A stretch of DNA of 64,000 nucleotides from Mesostigma viride (lineage: Eukaryota > Streptophyta > Mesostigmatophyceae > Mesostigmatales > Mesostigmataceae). The DNA is taken from the NCBI GenBank assembly GCA_009746045.1, contig RPFO01000085.1:620439-684438 (forward strand), read 5' to 3'. Shown piece after piece: positions 22,539 through 34,500 of this stretch. The notes below the pieces were generated by a model that was not told the DNA's origin, ran no database searches, and saw only the letters and a list, made by a program, of their open reading frames with translations. The position numbers were made by a program, and so were the translations under genes. Position 1 is the stretch's first letter. Each line of letters begins with the position of its first letter.

Positions 22539-25500
22539 GTACCCATGCATGGACTTGTTTACTATTATGCGGGCACATGTGCCATGCACTTGCCCATGAT
22601 GTGGTGACATGTACCGCGCACGATGATGCATGACTGCGTGGCGCCATCCTGCCTGCTGCCGCCCCCCCTGCTTGCTGCGCAGTGCGTGACGGCACGGCGC
22701 GTGGGCGGCCAGGACTACCGGGTGGGGGCGGAGGAGGACCTCCCGCGCTTCCGGGTGGATGAGCTGGCGCCCGTGGTACGCTGTTGCAGGGGCGCGGGTT
22801 GAGGGGGGGCACATGAGAGGGCGCCCGTGGTACGCTGTTGCAGGGGGATGGCATGAGCTGGCGCCTGGGGGGGGAATCTGCAAACACGCCAAGATGTGGC
22901 GGGGAAACTGCGCACACGCCGCGGATGTGGGGAGAATGCACACTCGACCCGACCCGAACTCATCCCACCGAAAGCCCACGCGTTCTGCAACTGCCTGCCC
23001 GCAACCATTCATGCTGCTCTGCTAGGGTGAACCCCGCCTTGTCATTCCAGCGCAGGCCATGCTGCACCGTATGTGTGTGCGCATGGGCATGCAGGCCACC
23101 GCCCTGTTGGCTGGGTCTGGATAGCCCCTGCGTCGTTGCACCGGCCTCATGGCCTCCTGCCCACGTTTGCACGCGACATGCCGCGCGCTGGGTGATGAGT
23201 CGTGCGCTCATGAGTCCTCATGACTTGTTCTCATGAATTGCTTGCATGAACTGTTCTCATGATTTGTTCTCATGATTTGTTCTCATGACTTGTTCTCATG
23301 AGGGGGCCGCGGGACCCATCCGGTTCTACACGAATCGCAAGGAACGGCGTGCAGGCAGAATGTGGGGGGGGGTCTTGGTGGGCGGTTGGGGGTGGGCGGT
23401 TGGGGGTGGAACGTGGGCACGGGTTTTGCACGCAGCAGCCACCGCTGGGCCGATGGGCACCGCCCGGTGCCCTCTCTTTGCGCGATCGATGCCAAAAGCC
23501 AACAGCCAACCCACCAAATATTATCGCACGCCTATGCCTGCAGCAAGGGCTTGGCAGGTGCTGGGCAGCTGCGGTGGCCCGTGTACATGTGAGACTAGGT
23601 CCAGCACGTGACACCGGCGTTGGGCCCCGCACTCGTGGCTATTTGAGCATATATAATGCGTGTATTTGTTGACTCCATGGGCATGCGCATGCTGCGGGTG
23701 GCCGGTGCGGACGGTAACCGTGCACTATGCTGTGCCCCCATCATCGCTGCATGCGGAAATGGCAGCCGACCCATTTATGCCTAGTCGCTCCTGCTCTGCC
23801 TGACGCTCTTGCAGGGCAGCACCATATTCCTGGACGGCGCCAACTTCAAGCACGCGGCACGCAGTCTGCGCCTCCGCGTGGGCGACCGGTGAGCGACGCG
23901 CGCAGCGACGCGTGAGCGTGGGTGGACGCGTGAGCGGGGGTGGACGCGTGAGCGGGGGTGGACGCGTGAGCGTGGGTGGACGCGTGAGCGTGGGTGGACG
24001 CATGAGCGTGGGTGGACGCATGAGCGTGGGTGGACGCATGAGCGTGGGTGGACGCATGAGCGTGGGTGGACGCGTGAGCGTGGGTGGACGCGTGAGCGTG
24101 GGTGGACGCGTGAGCGTGGGTGGACGCGTGAGCGTGGGTGGACGCGTGAGCGTGGGTGGACGCGTGAGCGTGGGTGGACGCGTGAGCGTGGGTGGACGCA
24201 TGAGCGCGGGTGGACGCGTGCGTGAGCGTGGGTGGACGCATGAGCGTGGGTGGACGCGTGAGCGTGGGTGGACGCGTGAGCGTGGGTGGACGCATGAGCG
24301 TGGGTGGACGCATGAGCGTGGGTGGACGCGTGAGCGTGGGTGGACGCGTGAGCGTGGGTGGACGCGTGAGCGTGGGTGGACGCATGAGCGTGGGTGGACG
24401 CATGAGCGTGGGTGGACGCGTGAGCGCGGGTGGACGCATGAGCGTGGGTGGACGCATGAGCGTGGGTGGACGCGTGAGCGTGGGTGGACGCGTGAGCGTG
24501 GGTGGACGCATGAGCGCGGGTGGACGCGTGAGCGTGGGTGGACGCATGAGCGTGGGTGGACGCATGAGCGTGGGTGGACGCATGAGCGTGGGTGGACGCA
24601 TGAGCGTGGGTGGACGCATGAGCGTGGGTGGACGCATGAGCGTGGGTGGACGCGTGAGCGTGGGTGGACGCGTGAGCGTGGGTGGACGCATGAGCGTGGG
24701 TGGACGCGTGAGCGTGGGTGGACGCATGAGCGTGGGTGGACGCATGAGCGTGGGTGGACGCGTGAGCGTGGGTGGACGCGTGAGCGTGGGTGGACGCGTG
24801 AGCGTGGGTGGACGCGTGAGCGTGGGTGGACGCGTGAGCGTGGGTGGACGCGTGAGCGTGGGTGAGCGTGGGTGGACGCGTGAGCGTGGGTGGACGCATG
24901 AGCGTGGGTGGACGCGTGAGCGTGGGTGGACGCATGAGCGTGGGTGGACGCGTGAGCGTGGGTGGACGCATGAGCGTGGGTGGACGCATGAGCGTGGGTG
25001 GATGCGTGAGCGTGGGTGGACGAGTGAGCGTGGGTGGACGCGTGAGCGTGGGTGGACGCGTGAGCGTGGGTGGACGCATGAGCGTGGGTGGACGCATGAG
25101 CGTGGGTGGACGCGTGAGCGTGGGTGGACGCATGAGCGTGGGTGGACGCGTGAGCGTGGGTGGACGCGTGAGCGTGGGTGGACGCATGAGCGTGGGTGGA
25201 TGCATGAGCGTGGGTGGACGCATGAGCGTGGGTGGACGCGTGAGCGTGGGTGGACGCGTGAGCGTGGGTGGACGCGTGAGCGTGGGTGGACGCGTGAGCG
25301 TGGGTGGACGCATGAGCGTGGGTGGACGCGTGAGCGTGGGTGGACGCGTGAGCGTGGGTGGACGCATGAGCGTGGGTGGACGCATGAGCGTGGGTGGACG
25401 CGTGAGCGTGGGTGGACGCATGAGCGCGGGTGGACGCGTGAGCGTGGGTGGACGCATGAGCGTGGGTGGACGCATGAGCGTGGGTGGACGCGTGAGCGTG

Positions 25501-28500
25501 GGTGGACGCATGAGCGCGGGTGGACGCGTGAGCGTGGGTGGACGCATGAGCGTGGGTGGACGCGTGAGCGTGGGTGGACGCGTGAGCGTGGGTGGACGCA
25601 TGAGCGTGGGTGAGCGTGGGTGGACGCATGAGCGTGGGTGGACGCGTGAGCGTGGGTGGACGCGTGAGCGTGGGTGGACGCGTGAGCGTGGGTGGACGCA
25701 TGAGCGCGGGTGGACGCATGAGCGTGGGTGGACGCATGAGCGCGGGTGGACGCATGAGCGTGGGTGGACGCATGAGCGTGGGTGGACGCGTGAGCGTGGG
25801 TGGACGCGTGAGCGTGGGTGGACGCATGAGCGCGGGTGGACGCGTGAGCGTGGGTGGACGCATGAGCGTGGGTGGACGCATGAGCGTGGGTGGACGCGTG
25901 AGCGTGGGTGGACGCATGAGCGCGGGTGGACGCATGAGCGTGGGTGGACGCATGAGCGTGGGTGGACGCGTGAGCGTGGGTGGACGCATGAGCGCGGGTG
26001 GACGCGTGAGCGTGGGTGGACGCATGAGCGTGGGTGGACGCGTGAGCGTGGGTGGACGCGTGAGCGTGGGTGGACGCATGAGCGTGGGTGAGCGTGGGTG
26101 GACGCGTGAGCGTGGGTGGACGCGTGAGCGTGGGTGGACGCGTGAGCGTGGGTGGACGCATGAGCGTGGGTGGACGCGTGAGCGTGGGTGGACGCGTGAG
26201 CGTGGGTGGACGCGTGAGCGTGGGTGGACGCGTGAGCGTGGGTGGACGCGTGAGCGTGGGTGCACGCGTGAGCGTGGGTGGACGCGTGAGCGCGGGTGGA
26301 CGCATGAGCGTGGGTGGACGCGTGAGCGTGGGTGGACGCATGAGCGTGGGTGGACGCGTGAGCGTGGGTGGACGCGTGAGCGTGGGTGGACGCGTGAGCG
26401 TGGGTGGACGCATGAGCGTGGGTGGACGCGTGAGCGTGGGTGCACGCGTGAGCGTGGGTGGACGCATGAGCGCGGGTGGACGCGTGAGCGTGGGTGGACG
26501 CATGAGCGTGGGTGGACGCATGAGCGTGGGTGGACGCATGAGCGTGGGTGGACGCATGAGCGTGGGTGGACGCGTGAGCGTGGGTGGACGCGTGAGCGTG
26601 GGTGGACGCATGAGCGTGGGTGGACGCGCAGCGTGGCATGAGCGTTGATGGACGTTGCGCCATCGGTAGCATTATTGTTTGCCCGCGCGGCATGATAGAG
26701 GTGGCATAGGTGACTGTTGCCGCAACGCTACCATTGGCATCGTTGAGCTCTATTTTTCTCCGTGCTGCAAGAGGGCCGCGCCAACCCTAGCAGTGCTTTA
26801 GGAGCGCGCGGCGCTGAGCATTGCTATTGTGGTATTGATGTGCTTGCCGCTTTAGGGGATGGTTTGTTAGGATAGTGCTGTTTTCCAGGTGGTGGGGTAT
26901 GACAGGTCCGGCTGGGCTGGCCCACGTGGCATGACCTGAGGCATCTGGCATTGGTAAATGGGAAGCGGAAGGAAATAGGGTCACCGCGGGAAACGCTGAT
27001 GTGGCCCCGGCTGATCCATCCCCATCTATGGCCCCGGCTGATCTATCCCCATCTATGGCCCCGGCTGATCCATCCCCATCTACGGCCCAGGCTGATCTGT
27101 CCCCATCTACGCCAAATTCGGGTCCCTGAAACTGGTCTGCATGCATGCCTGGCTGCGTGCACCTGACATCCCCATAGCTGTCCCACCTTCTGTTACCTTG
27201 TTCTCCCCTCCCTCCCCCTTTCCCTTGTTCTCTACTGACCTCCGGTCCTTGTTATCTTCTTCCATACATCTCCCCTTTGCTTAATCTTTTCCCCCCCTTA
27301 CACCCCCTTTCCCTTGTTCTCTACTTACCTCCCGTCCTTGTTATCTTCTTCCATACATCTCCCCTTTGCTTAATCTTTTCCCCCCCTTACACCCCCTTTC
27401 CCTTGTTCTCTACTGACCTCCCGTCCTTGTTATCTTCTTCCATACATCTCCCCTTTGCTTAATCTTTTCCCCCCCTTACACCCCCTTTCCTTGTTCTCTC
27501 CCCCCTCCCCTGCAGGGTGGAGCTGTGTGACGGGCGCGGCCGCGTGGCATCGGCGTCCATCCTCTCCTCAGACAAGTCGTCCCTTAGCGCGCAAGTGCTG
27601 CGCGTCTCCACGGTGGCGGCGCAGCAGCAGGCGGGCGCGGGCCGGTGGCATGTCGCGGTGGCGTGCGGTGCGTGCCTGGCTGCTGGTTCCCTCTCTTGGC
27701 GCTGCCCTGCGCACGGCCCCTCTCTTGCCCACGTGCGCGCGGACCCTCTCTTGCCCACGTGCGCGCGGACCCTCTCTTGCCCACGTGCGCGCGGACCCTC
27801 TCTTGCCCACGTGCGCGCGGACCCTCTCTTGCCCACGTGCGCGCGGACCCTCTCTTGCCCACGTGCGCGCAGACCCTCTCTTGCCCACGTGCGCGCGGAC
27901 CCTCTCTTGCCCACGTGCGCGCGGACCCTCTCTTGCCGCTGTGCGCGCAGACCCTCTCTTGCCCACGTGCGCGCGGACCCTCTCTTGCCCACGTGCGCGC
28001 GGACCCTCTCTTGCCGCTGTGCGCGCAGACCCTCTCTTGCCCACGTGGGCGCGGACCCTCTCTTGCCCACGTGCGCGCGGACCCTCTCTTGCCCACGTGC
28101 GCGCGGACCCTCTCTTGCCCACGTGCGCGCGGACCCTCTCTTGCCGCTGTGCGCGCGGACCCTCTCTTGCCCACGTGCGCGCGGACCCTCCCTTGCCCAC
28201 GTGCGCGCGGACCCTCTCTTGCCCACGTGCGCGCCGACCCTCTCTTGCCCACGTGCGCGCGGACCCTCTCTTGCCCACGTGCGCGCGGACCCTCTCTTGC
28301 CCACGTGCGCGCGGACCCTCTCTTGCCCACGTGCGCGCGGACCCTCTCTTGCCCACGTGCGCGCGGACCCTCTCTTGCCCACGTGCGCGCGGACCCTCTC
28401 TCGCCGCTGTGCGCGCAGACCCTCTCTTGCCGCTGTGCGCGCGGACCCTCTCTTGCCCACGTGCGCGCGGACCCTCTCTTGCCCACGTGCGCGCGGACCC

Positions 28501-31500
28501 TCTCTTGCCCACGTGCGCGCGGACCCTCTCTTGCCCACGTGCGCGCGGACCCTCTCTTGCCCACGTGCGCGCGGACCCTCTCTTGCCCACGTGCGCGCGG
28601 ACCCTCTCTTGCCCACGTGCGCGCGGACCCTCTCTTGCCCACGTGCGCGCGGACCCTCTCTTGCCCACGTGCGCACGGACCCTCTCTTGCCCACGTGCGC
28701 GCGGACCCTCTCTTGCCCACGTGCGCGCGGACCCTCTCTTGCCCACGTGCGCGCGGACCCTCTCTTGCCCACGTGCGCGCGGACCCTCTCTTGCCCACGT
28801 GCGCGCGGACCCTCTCTTGCCCACGTGCGCGCGGACCCTCTCTTGCCCACGTGCGCGCGGACCCTCTCTTGCCCACGTGCGCGCGGACCCTCTCTTGCCG
28901 CTGTGCGCGCGGACCCTCTCTTGCCCACGTGCGCGCGGACCCTCCCTTGCCCACGTGCGCGCGGACCCTCTCTTGCCCACGTGCGCGCCGACCCTCTCTT
29001 GCCCACGTGCGCGCGGACCCTCTCTTGCCCACGTGCGCGCGGACCCTCTCTTGCCCACGTGCGCGCGGACCCTCTCTTGCCCACGTGCGCGCGGACCCTC
29101 TCTTGCCCACGTGCGCGCGGACCCTCTCTTGCCCACGTGCGCGCGGACCCTCTCTCGCCGCTGTGCGCGCAGACCCTCTCTTGCCGCTGTGCGCGCGGAC
29201 CCTCTCTTGCCCACGTGCGCGCGGACCCTCTCTTGCCCACGTGCGCGCGGACCCTCTCTTGCCCACGTGCGCGCGGACCCTCTCTTGCCCACGTGCGCGC
29301 GGACCCTCTCTTGCCCACGTGCGCGCGGACCCTCTCTTGCCCACGTGCGCGCGGACCCTCTCTTGCCCACGTGCGCACGGACCCTCTCTTGCCCACGTGC
29401 GCGCGGACCCTCTCTTGCCCACGTGCGCGCGGACCCTCTCTTGCCCACGTGCGCGCGGACCCTCTCTTGCCCACGTGCGCGCGGACCCTCTCTTGCCCAC
29501 GTGCGCGCGGACCCTCTCTTGCCCACGTGCGCGCGGACCCTCTCTTGCCCACGTGCGCGCGGACCCTCTCTTGCCCACGTGCGCGCGGACCCTCTCTTGC
29601 CGCTGTGCGCGCGGACCCTCTCTTGCCCACGTGCGCGCGGACCCTCTCTTGCCCACGTGCGCGCGGACCCTCTCTTGCCGCTGTGCGCGCGGACCCTCTC
29701 TTGCCGCTGTGCGCGCGGACCCTCCCTCGCACCGGTCCTGCGCAGTGCTATCGTTTTTCGCTCTGTTGCTCGGTGACCGCTTGGTTTGTGGGCGTGTAGC
29801 TGCACCATGCAGACCCATGCATGTTAGCGGCTCTGTATGTGTTAGTGCCGCAGATGTGTACATCACCGCCCACCGTCGTGCCGCGGAGAGACGCATGGGG
29901 CGCAGGTAGCACGGGTGTGTGCGCGAGCATAACCATGAGCCACCAGGTGCCTGCAGGGTGGCTGCAGATGCTCTCCTTTCTCGTTCCGGCCAGAGGCATT
30001 GGGTGGGTTAGTCGCCGAGTCGCCGAGTCTCACACCCTACGGCGTTGAAAGAGGCGCGTAAGGTTGTCATCGTTGCGTCTCCAGGACGCTTAGGTGCCAG
30101 TTTGTATTGCATTTTTCAGGCATGAAATGTCACTCTTGGATAACAATACTACAGAACTTTGCTACCAGTACCTTGTATTTGTTCCTTCCAGTAACTCATG
30201 AGGCTATGTGAATAACCTCCGCGTGGGCGTTTGAAATCTGCGTGTAGGTTTGTGAATGGTCGAGTGCTAAGGTTTGCCCCTGCCTTACCGATCATGTTGG
30301 CTGGCATTCTTTCCCTCTGCCTGCCTTGCATCACAGCCTCGCTCAAGGGAGGCCGATCTGACTGGCTGGTTGAGAAGTGCGCGGTGCGTCCCCTAGTGCC
30401 GCATACTCTTAGATAGGGCTGGTCAAGAAGTGCGCGGTGCGTCCCCTAGTGCCGCATACTTTTAGATAGGGCTGGTCAAGAAGTGCGCGGTGCGTCCCCT
30501 AGTGCCGCATACTTTTAGATAGGGCTGGTCAAGAAGTGCGCGGTGCGTCCCCTAGTGCCGCATACTTTTAGATAGGGCTGGTCAAGAAGTGCGCGGTACA
30601 TCCCCTCATGCCATACTGGTTCATGTTTAGATAGGGATCGCGGTTCCCTGTGGCCCATGGACCAAAGGTGGCCGATGCCTGGCATCCACCGGTAGGTTGC
30701 TAGGAAGCGGTGCTAGGTAGGGGTGCTGGGTAGGGGTAGGGTGCTAGGCATCCACAGGTAGGGTGCTAGGTAGGGGTGCTAGGTAGGGGTGCTAGGTAGG
30801 GGTAGGGTGCTAGGCATCCCCTGGTAGGGTGCTAGGAAACGGTGCTAGGTAGGGGTGCTGGGTAGGGGTAGGGTGCTAGGCATCCCCTGGTAGGGTGCTA
30901 GGAAGCGGTAGCTGTATCAAGCCCCCCCTGGGTTGGATTGTGGCCCCCTGCAGGTATTTTGACCTCCCTGCCCTCAGGATGGCTCGGTTGTTCAGGGGGC
31001 CCCATGATCAAACCAGACTCGGTACTGTTATGAGCCTTCCAAGAAATGCCAGCCATGCACCGTTGTCCGCAACGGCAGGCGGCCCATGGATTTGGTTGCT
31101 GCTCTGTGACAAGGCACATCATGATCATGTATTTGGTTTTCCGCTAACGGCTGTGGCCAGCAGCGAAAGGCGCGATGGCTGTGGCCTGATGCACCAGACT
31201 TTTGTGCACATTTCCTGTTCTCATGAGTATCCCTGGCCAGGTGAGCTATCGCATGTGCGCGCAATGCGTAGCGGTTCCTTGTGCAGTCTAGGGCATGGGC
31301 ATGCTTTTTTTTCATGCGCAGTCGCGTGCTTGGCCGCTCCACCACGCTGCCCTAGGAAAAATTATGCCTTATGTTCGTCAGTCGGCATACACGCGCAGGA
31401 GAGGGCTGTTCCAGTAGGGCAAACCACGGCTGGGAGTGTTGGCCTGTGACTATGATTGACACGAGGTGACAAGGCGAGGGCAGCTCATGGCTTACCCACC

Positions 31501-34500
31501 CTGCTGTCGTCACGGCTGTTCTCATGCACTTGCTCTTTGCGATGGAAGCTCCCCTTTAAAGCCGTGCAGTATCGACAAACCTGTGCCTCAACCATCGTGG
31601 GTGGGCACACCGGCTAGTGTTTAGGGCTTCGGGTTTCGGGTCTAGTCTACGTATCATAGATGTTCACCCCGGCTACTGTTGCTGGTTCTGGGCTGACTAC
31701 CCGCCCCTTGCGGTGACCCTGGCGCCCGCCCCCTGCCGTAACCCTGGCACCCCCACCCCACCCCTAGTACAGGAGCTGGGCGCGGTCTCTCTCCGTCCCG
31801 TCCTCACGTCGCGGTCGCCGCTGGTGTCGGAGCACGGGCGCGCCGAGCGATGGGCGCGGGTCGCCGAGGCTGCGAGCAAGCAGAGTGCGTGATGGGCCAC
31901 ATTCCCTTAGATTGTTTATCGGGTTTCGTGTATAGAAGGCTGGCCGCAAGCAGAGGGTGGGATGCGCGCGCCGTCCCCCCCAATGATGGCGAGGGTTGGT
32001 TCGAGAGAAGAGCGCCGCAAGGGAGAGGGTGCGGTGTTCTGCACATTTCACACTACAGCCCACATCCGAATTGCCGGACGCAAGAAAGGATACTGGGGCG
32101 CTTCCCTAGGCCTTGGAGACGTCACACGGGTAGTGTGGCAGAGACCACGCAGCAGTTCCTCCGCTGTTGCATCCAACAATGTCTGCCGTGGGTGGTGCGA
32201 GCTCTTTGCATGAGGGCTGTGGCTGCGGGGATCCATCCCCGCCCGTGTTGAGGCTCAGGTGCGAGCAATCCAAAATCTATAGGCTTGTTTGTGCGGCGGT
32301 TCAACTTGAGGCAGCCAGCGCGGCGCATGCAACCCCTTGTGCCTAACTGCATGCGCGTGCGGCTTCCCCTGCCCATGACATCCTTGTGCGGTGGAAATAG
32401 CATGATGCAAGACTATGTATATGTGTGGCGGTTCAGTGGCTTAATTCCCTAACTAGACTAGGCAGCGTGGTAAAGGGTGTCAACAAGACGGTATGGCAAA
32501 GGGTGGGCGTGATTCCCTCCTCATCCGATGGGCCAGGTGACCCATGCCAACCTAGGCTGCCGCTACCTCCTTAGTACTCCATGGGAAGCTAGACAGATTT
32601 GAGAACCTGGGAAAGATGCATTGTTTTGACACGTCCATCTAACCAGGCGTTCTCTTCCCAGGAAGGACGGTTGTCCGTATGGTTCAAATTTGTGTAACTG
32701 ATTGCTGTAGGCTTTTGCTGCCAATGCCACGCGCAGGCCTCCGCGTCTTCGACTTGGAGCTGCTACCCCCGACCACGTTGCAAGGCCTTATCGCGGAGGT
32801 GAGACCACTCGTCACCAGTACCAGCCTTTGCACCCAACTCGAAGATTGCTGCGTGGGCGGCGTGCCCCATCGGCCCGGCAAGGTCCCGTCACCTCTTTGT
32901 AGTCACTTCTCATGCCTTTTATGCTGTGGTTGCTTGCATTTCTACGTCCTCAACAGCTAAGGATTTGCCATCGTTTCTGGGTTCCGCGATGTCATAAGCC
33001 ACCGTGAAGCCTGTTCCCATAAACTGTTTTAAGGCACCAAGTTGCACGGATGCACTAAATCATAAACCCTAAACCCTATACAACACGGGACTTCCCTTGC
33101 AGGTTCGCCGTCAGGGCCAGCCCATACTGCTGGCCACGCCGGACGGCATCCCCTTTTTGGAGGCATATCAGCAGTTGTACGGGGGCACGGCCGCGCCCAC
33201 ACAGCGCAGCGCGGCTCCTGCACAAGCAGTGCCTGGGGATGGTGCGGACGGAGAGCCGGCTGGTTCGCGTGAGGCACTGCCCGCTAGCACCGCGCCAGCT
33301 GTCATCCCTGCTTCGGGCTTCCTACTCATCGGCCCGGAAGGGGGTACGTACCACAGTGCCCAGGTCAAAGCGTGCCAGGTCATTGTTGGCCAGAAAGGCA
33401 CGCAGCACCCGTCAGGGCATGACTCACAGTGGCACTTTGGTGGCTGGGCGGTCCATTAGCGATGTGGCTTGCCTTGAGTGTCGGGTGTCTGTGCTGATGC
33501 GTCGGGCTGTCCCTCAAACCTTTCTACCCTAAGTCAGGCCTCCTGCCCCAATTCCCCACCTTGAGCGGGCGCATATCCCATCGGCCGAGGCTTGGCCCGC
33601 CGGTCACCATCGCGGAACCAGACATTTGCATGCGCACGAGTGCACGTAGAGCCCCGCGAGTCTGCCCTTGAGAAGCGTGAAGGGGACTATCGGGCGAGAG
33701 CAAGCCCAGACACCTTCCATCGCTAGCATAATATGGGAAGCATGCAGAGAGGGGCTGCTGCTGCGATGCATGCGCATGTGGGAGAGACGGTCCGCATGTC
33801 CGCTGGGCGCACCGGGGCTGCCTTGTGCGGCGCGGTGGGTTCTGTATAGCACGCGAGTGATGGGGCCAACACGCTAGTGGCGGCGGCAAGCAGTGTGCGT
33901 TAGTACAGCTAGTACGGCAGTACACCAAACCTCCGCGTACTACGCACTATTTACTACACGTGTAGTAAACGCCAAAAGCTCAAAAGCTCAAAAAGGGCAT
34001 TTTCGAGCCGCTATTGATGCTGGCAAGTCTCTCGTCATATTCTAAGGTGTTTATCCCATGGGTGTGCCTCTCCAACACGCTAAATAATGCCTCCATCTTG
34101 ACGTGGCGTAAATTCAATGCAGGTAGCCTTTGACACTCACTTGGTTGCCCCATTGTATGAAGTGTGATACTCATCCACTGCATCATGCTATATTGATTGC
34201 TAATTGAACTAATTCCTTATGACAACCATTAATTAATTGATAGGTCTACGATTACTTTAAAATCGACCCAAAAGCTTGATACAGAATACAATAAACACGT
34301 GAACAGGATAGCACATATCAGATCAAAACCGCAGATTAATTACGTATACCTTCCTTGCTGGGGCTAGCCGCATGCCCACCTCATGGACGTAGCTGCGAGC
34401 CTTTCCTGGCCGTCGTCGCTAATTAATCATGTCAGCAACATTTTTACATATCTATCCGCGTACAAATGTATGGACATATTTCCCGCCTAGCAACAGTTAC

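Noticed and set aside
23725..26693. Repeat proteins of about 900 codons over the 18-bp array
   Set aside because: Purely a consequence of an 18-bp stop-free unit. The array is an intron bounded by RsmE exons 3 and 4.
5873..29735. CRISPR-like arrays
   Set aside because: Units are strictly tandem with no variable spacers, and the sequence is eukaryotic.
27455..29909. Five overlapping ORFs of about 750 codons over the 26-bp array
   Set aside because: All share the same repeat and lie in RsmE intron 4; only 27,516-27,667 is exon.
33064..33079. Interstitial telomere sequence (aaaccctaaaccctat)
   Set aside because: Only two units of the plant-type repeat; too short to call, and it lies in a short intron.
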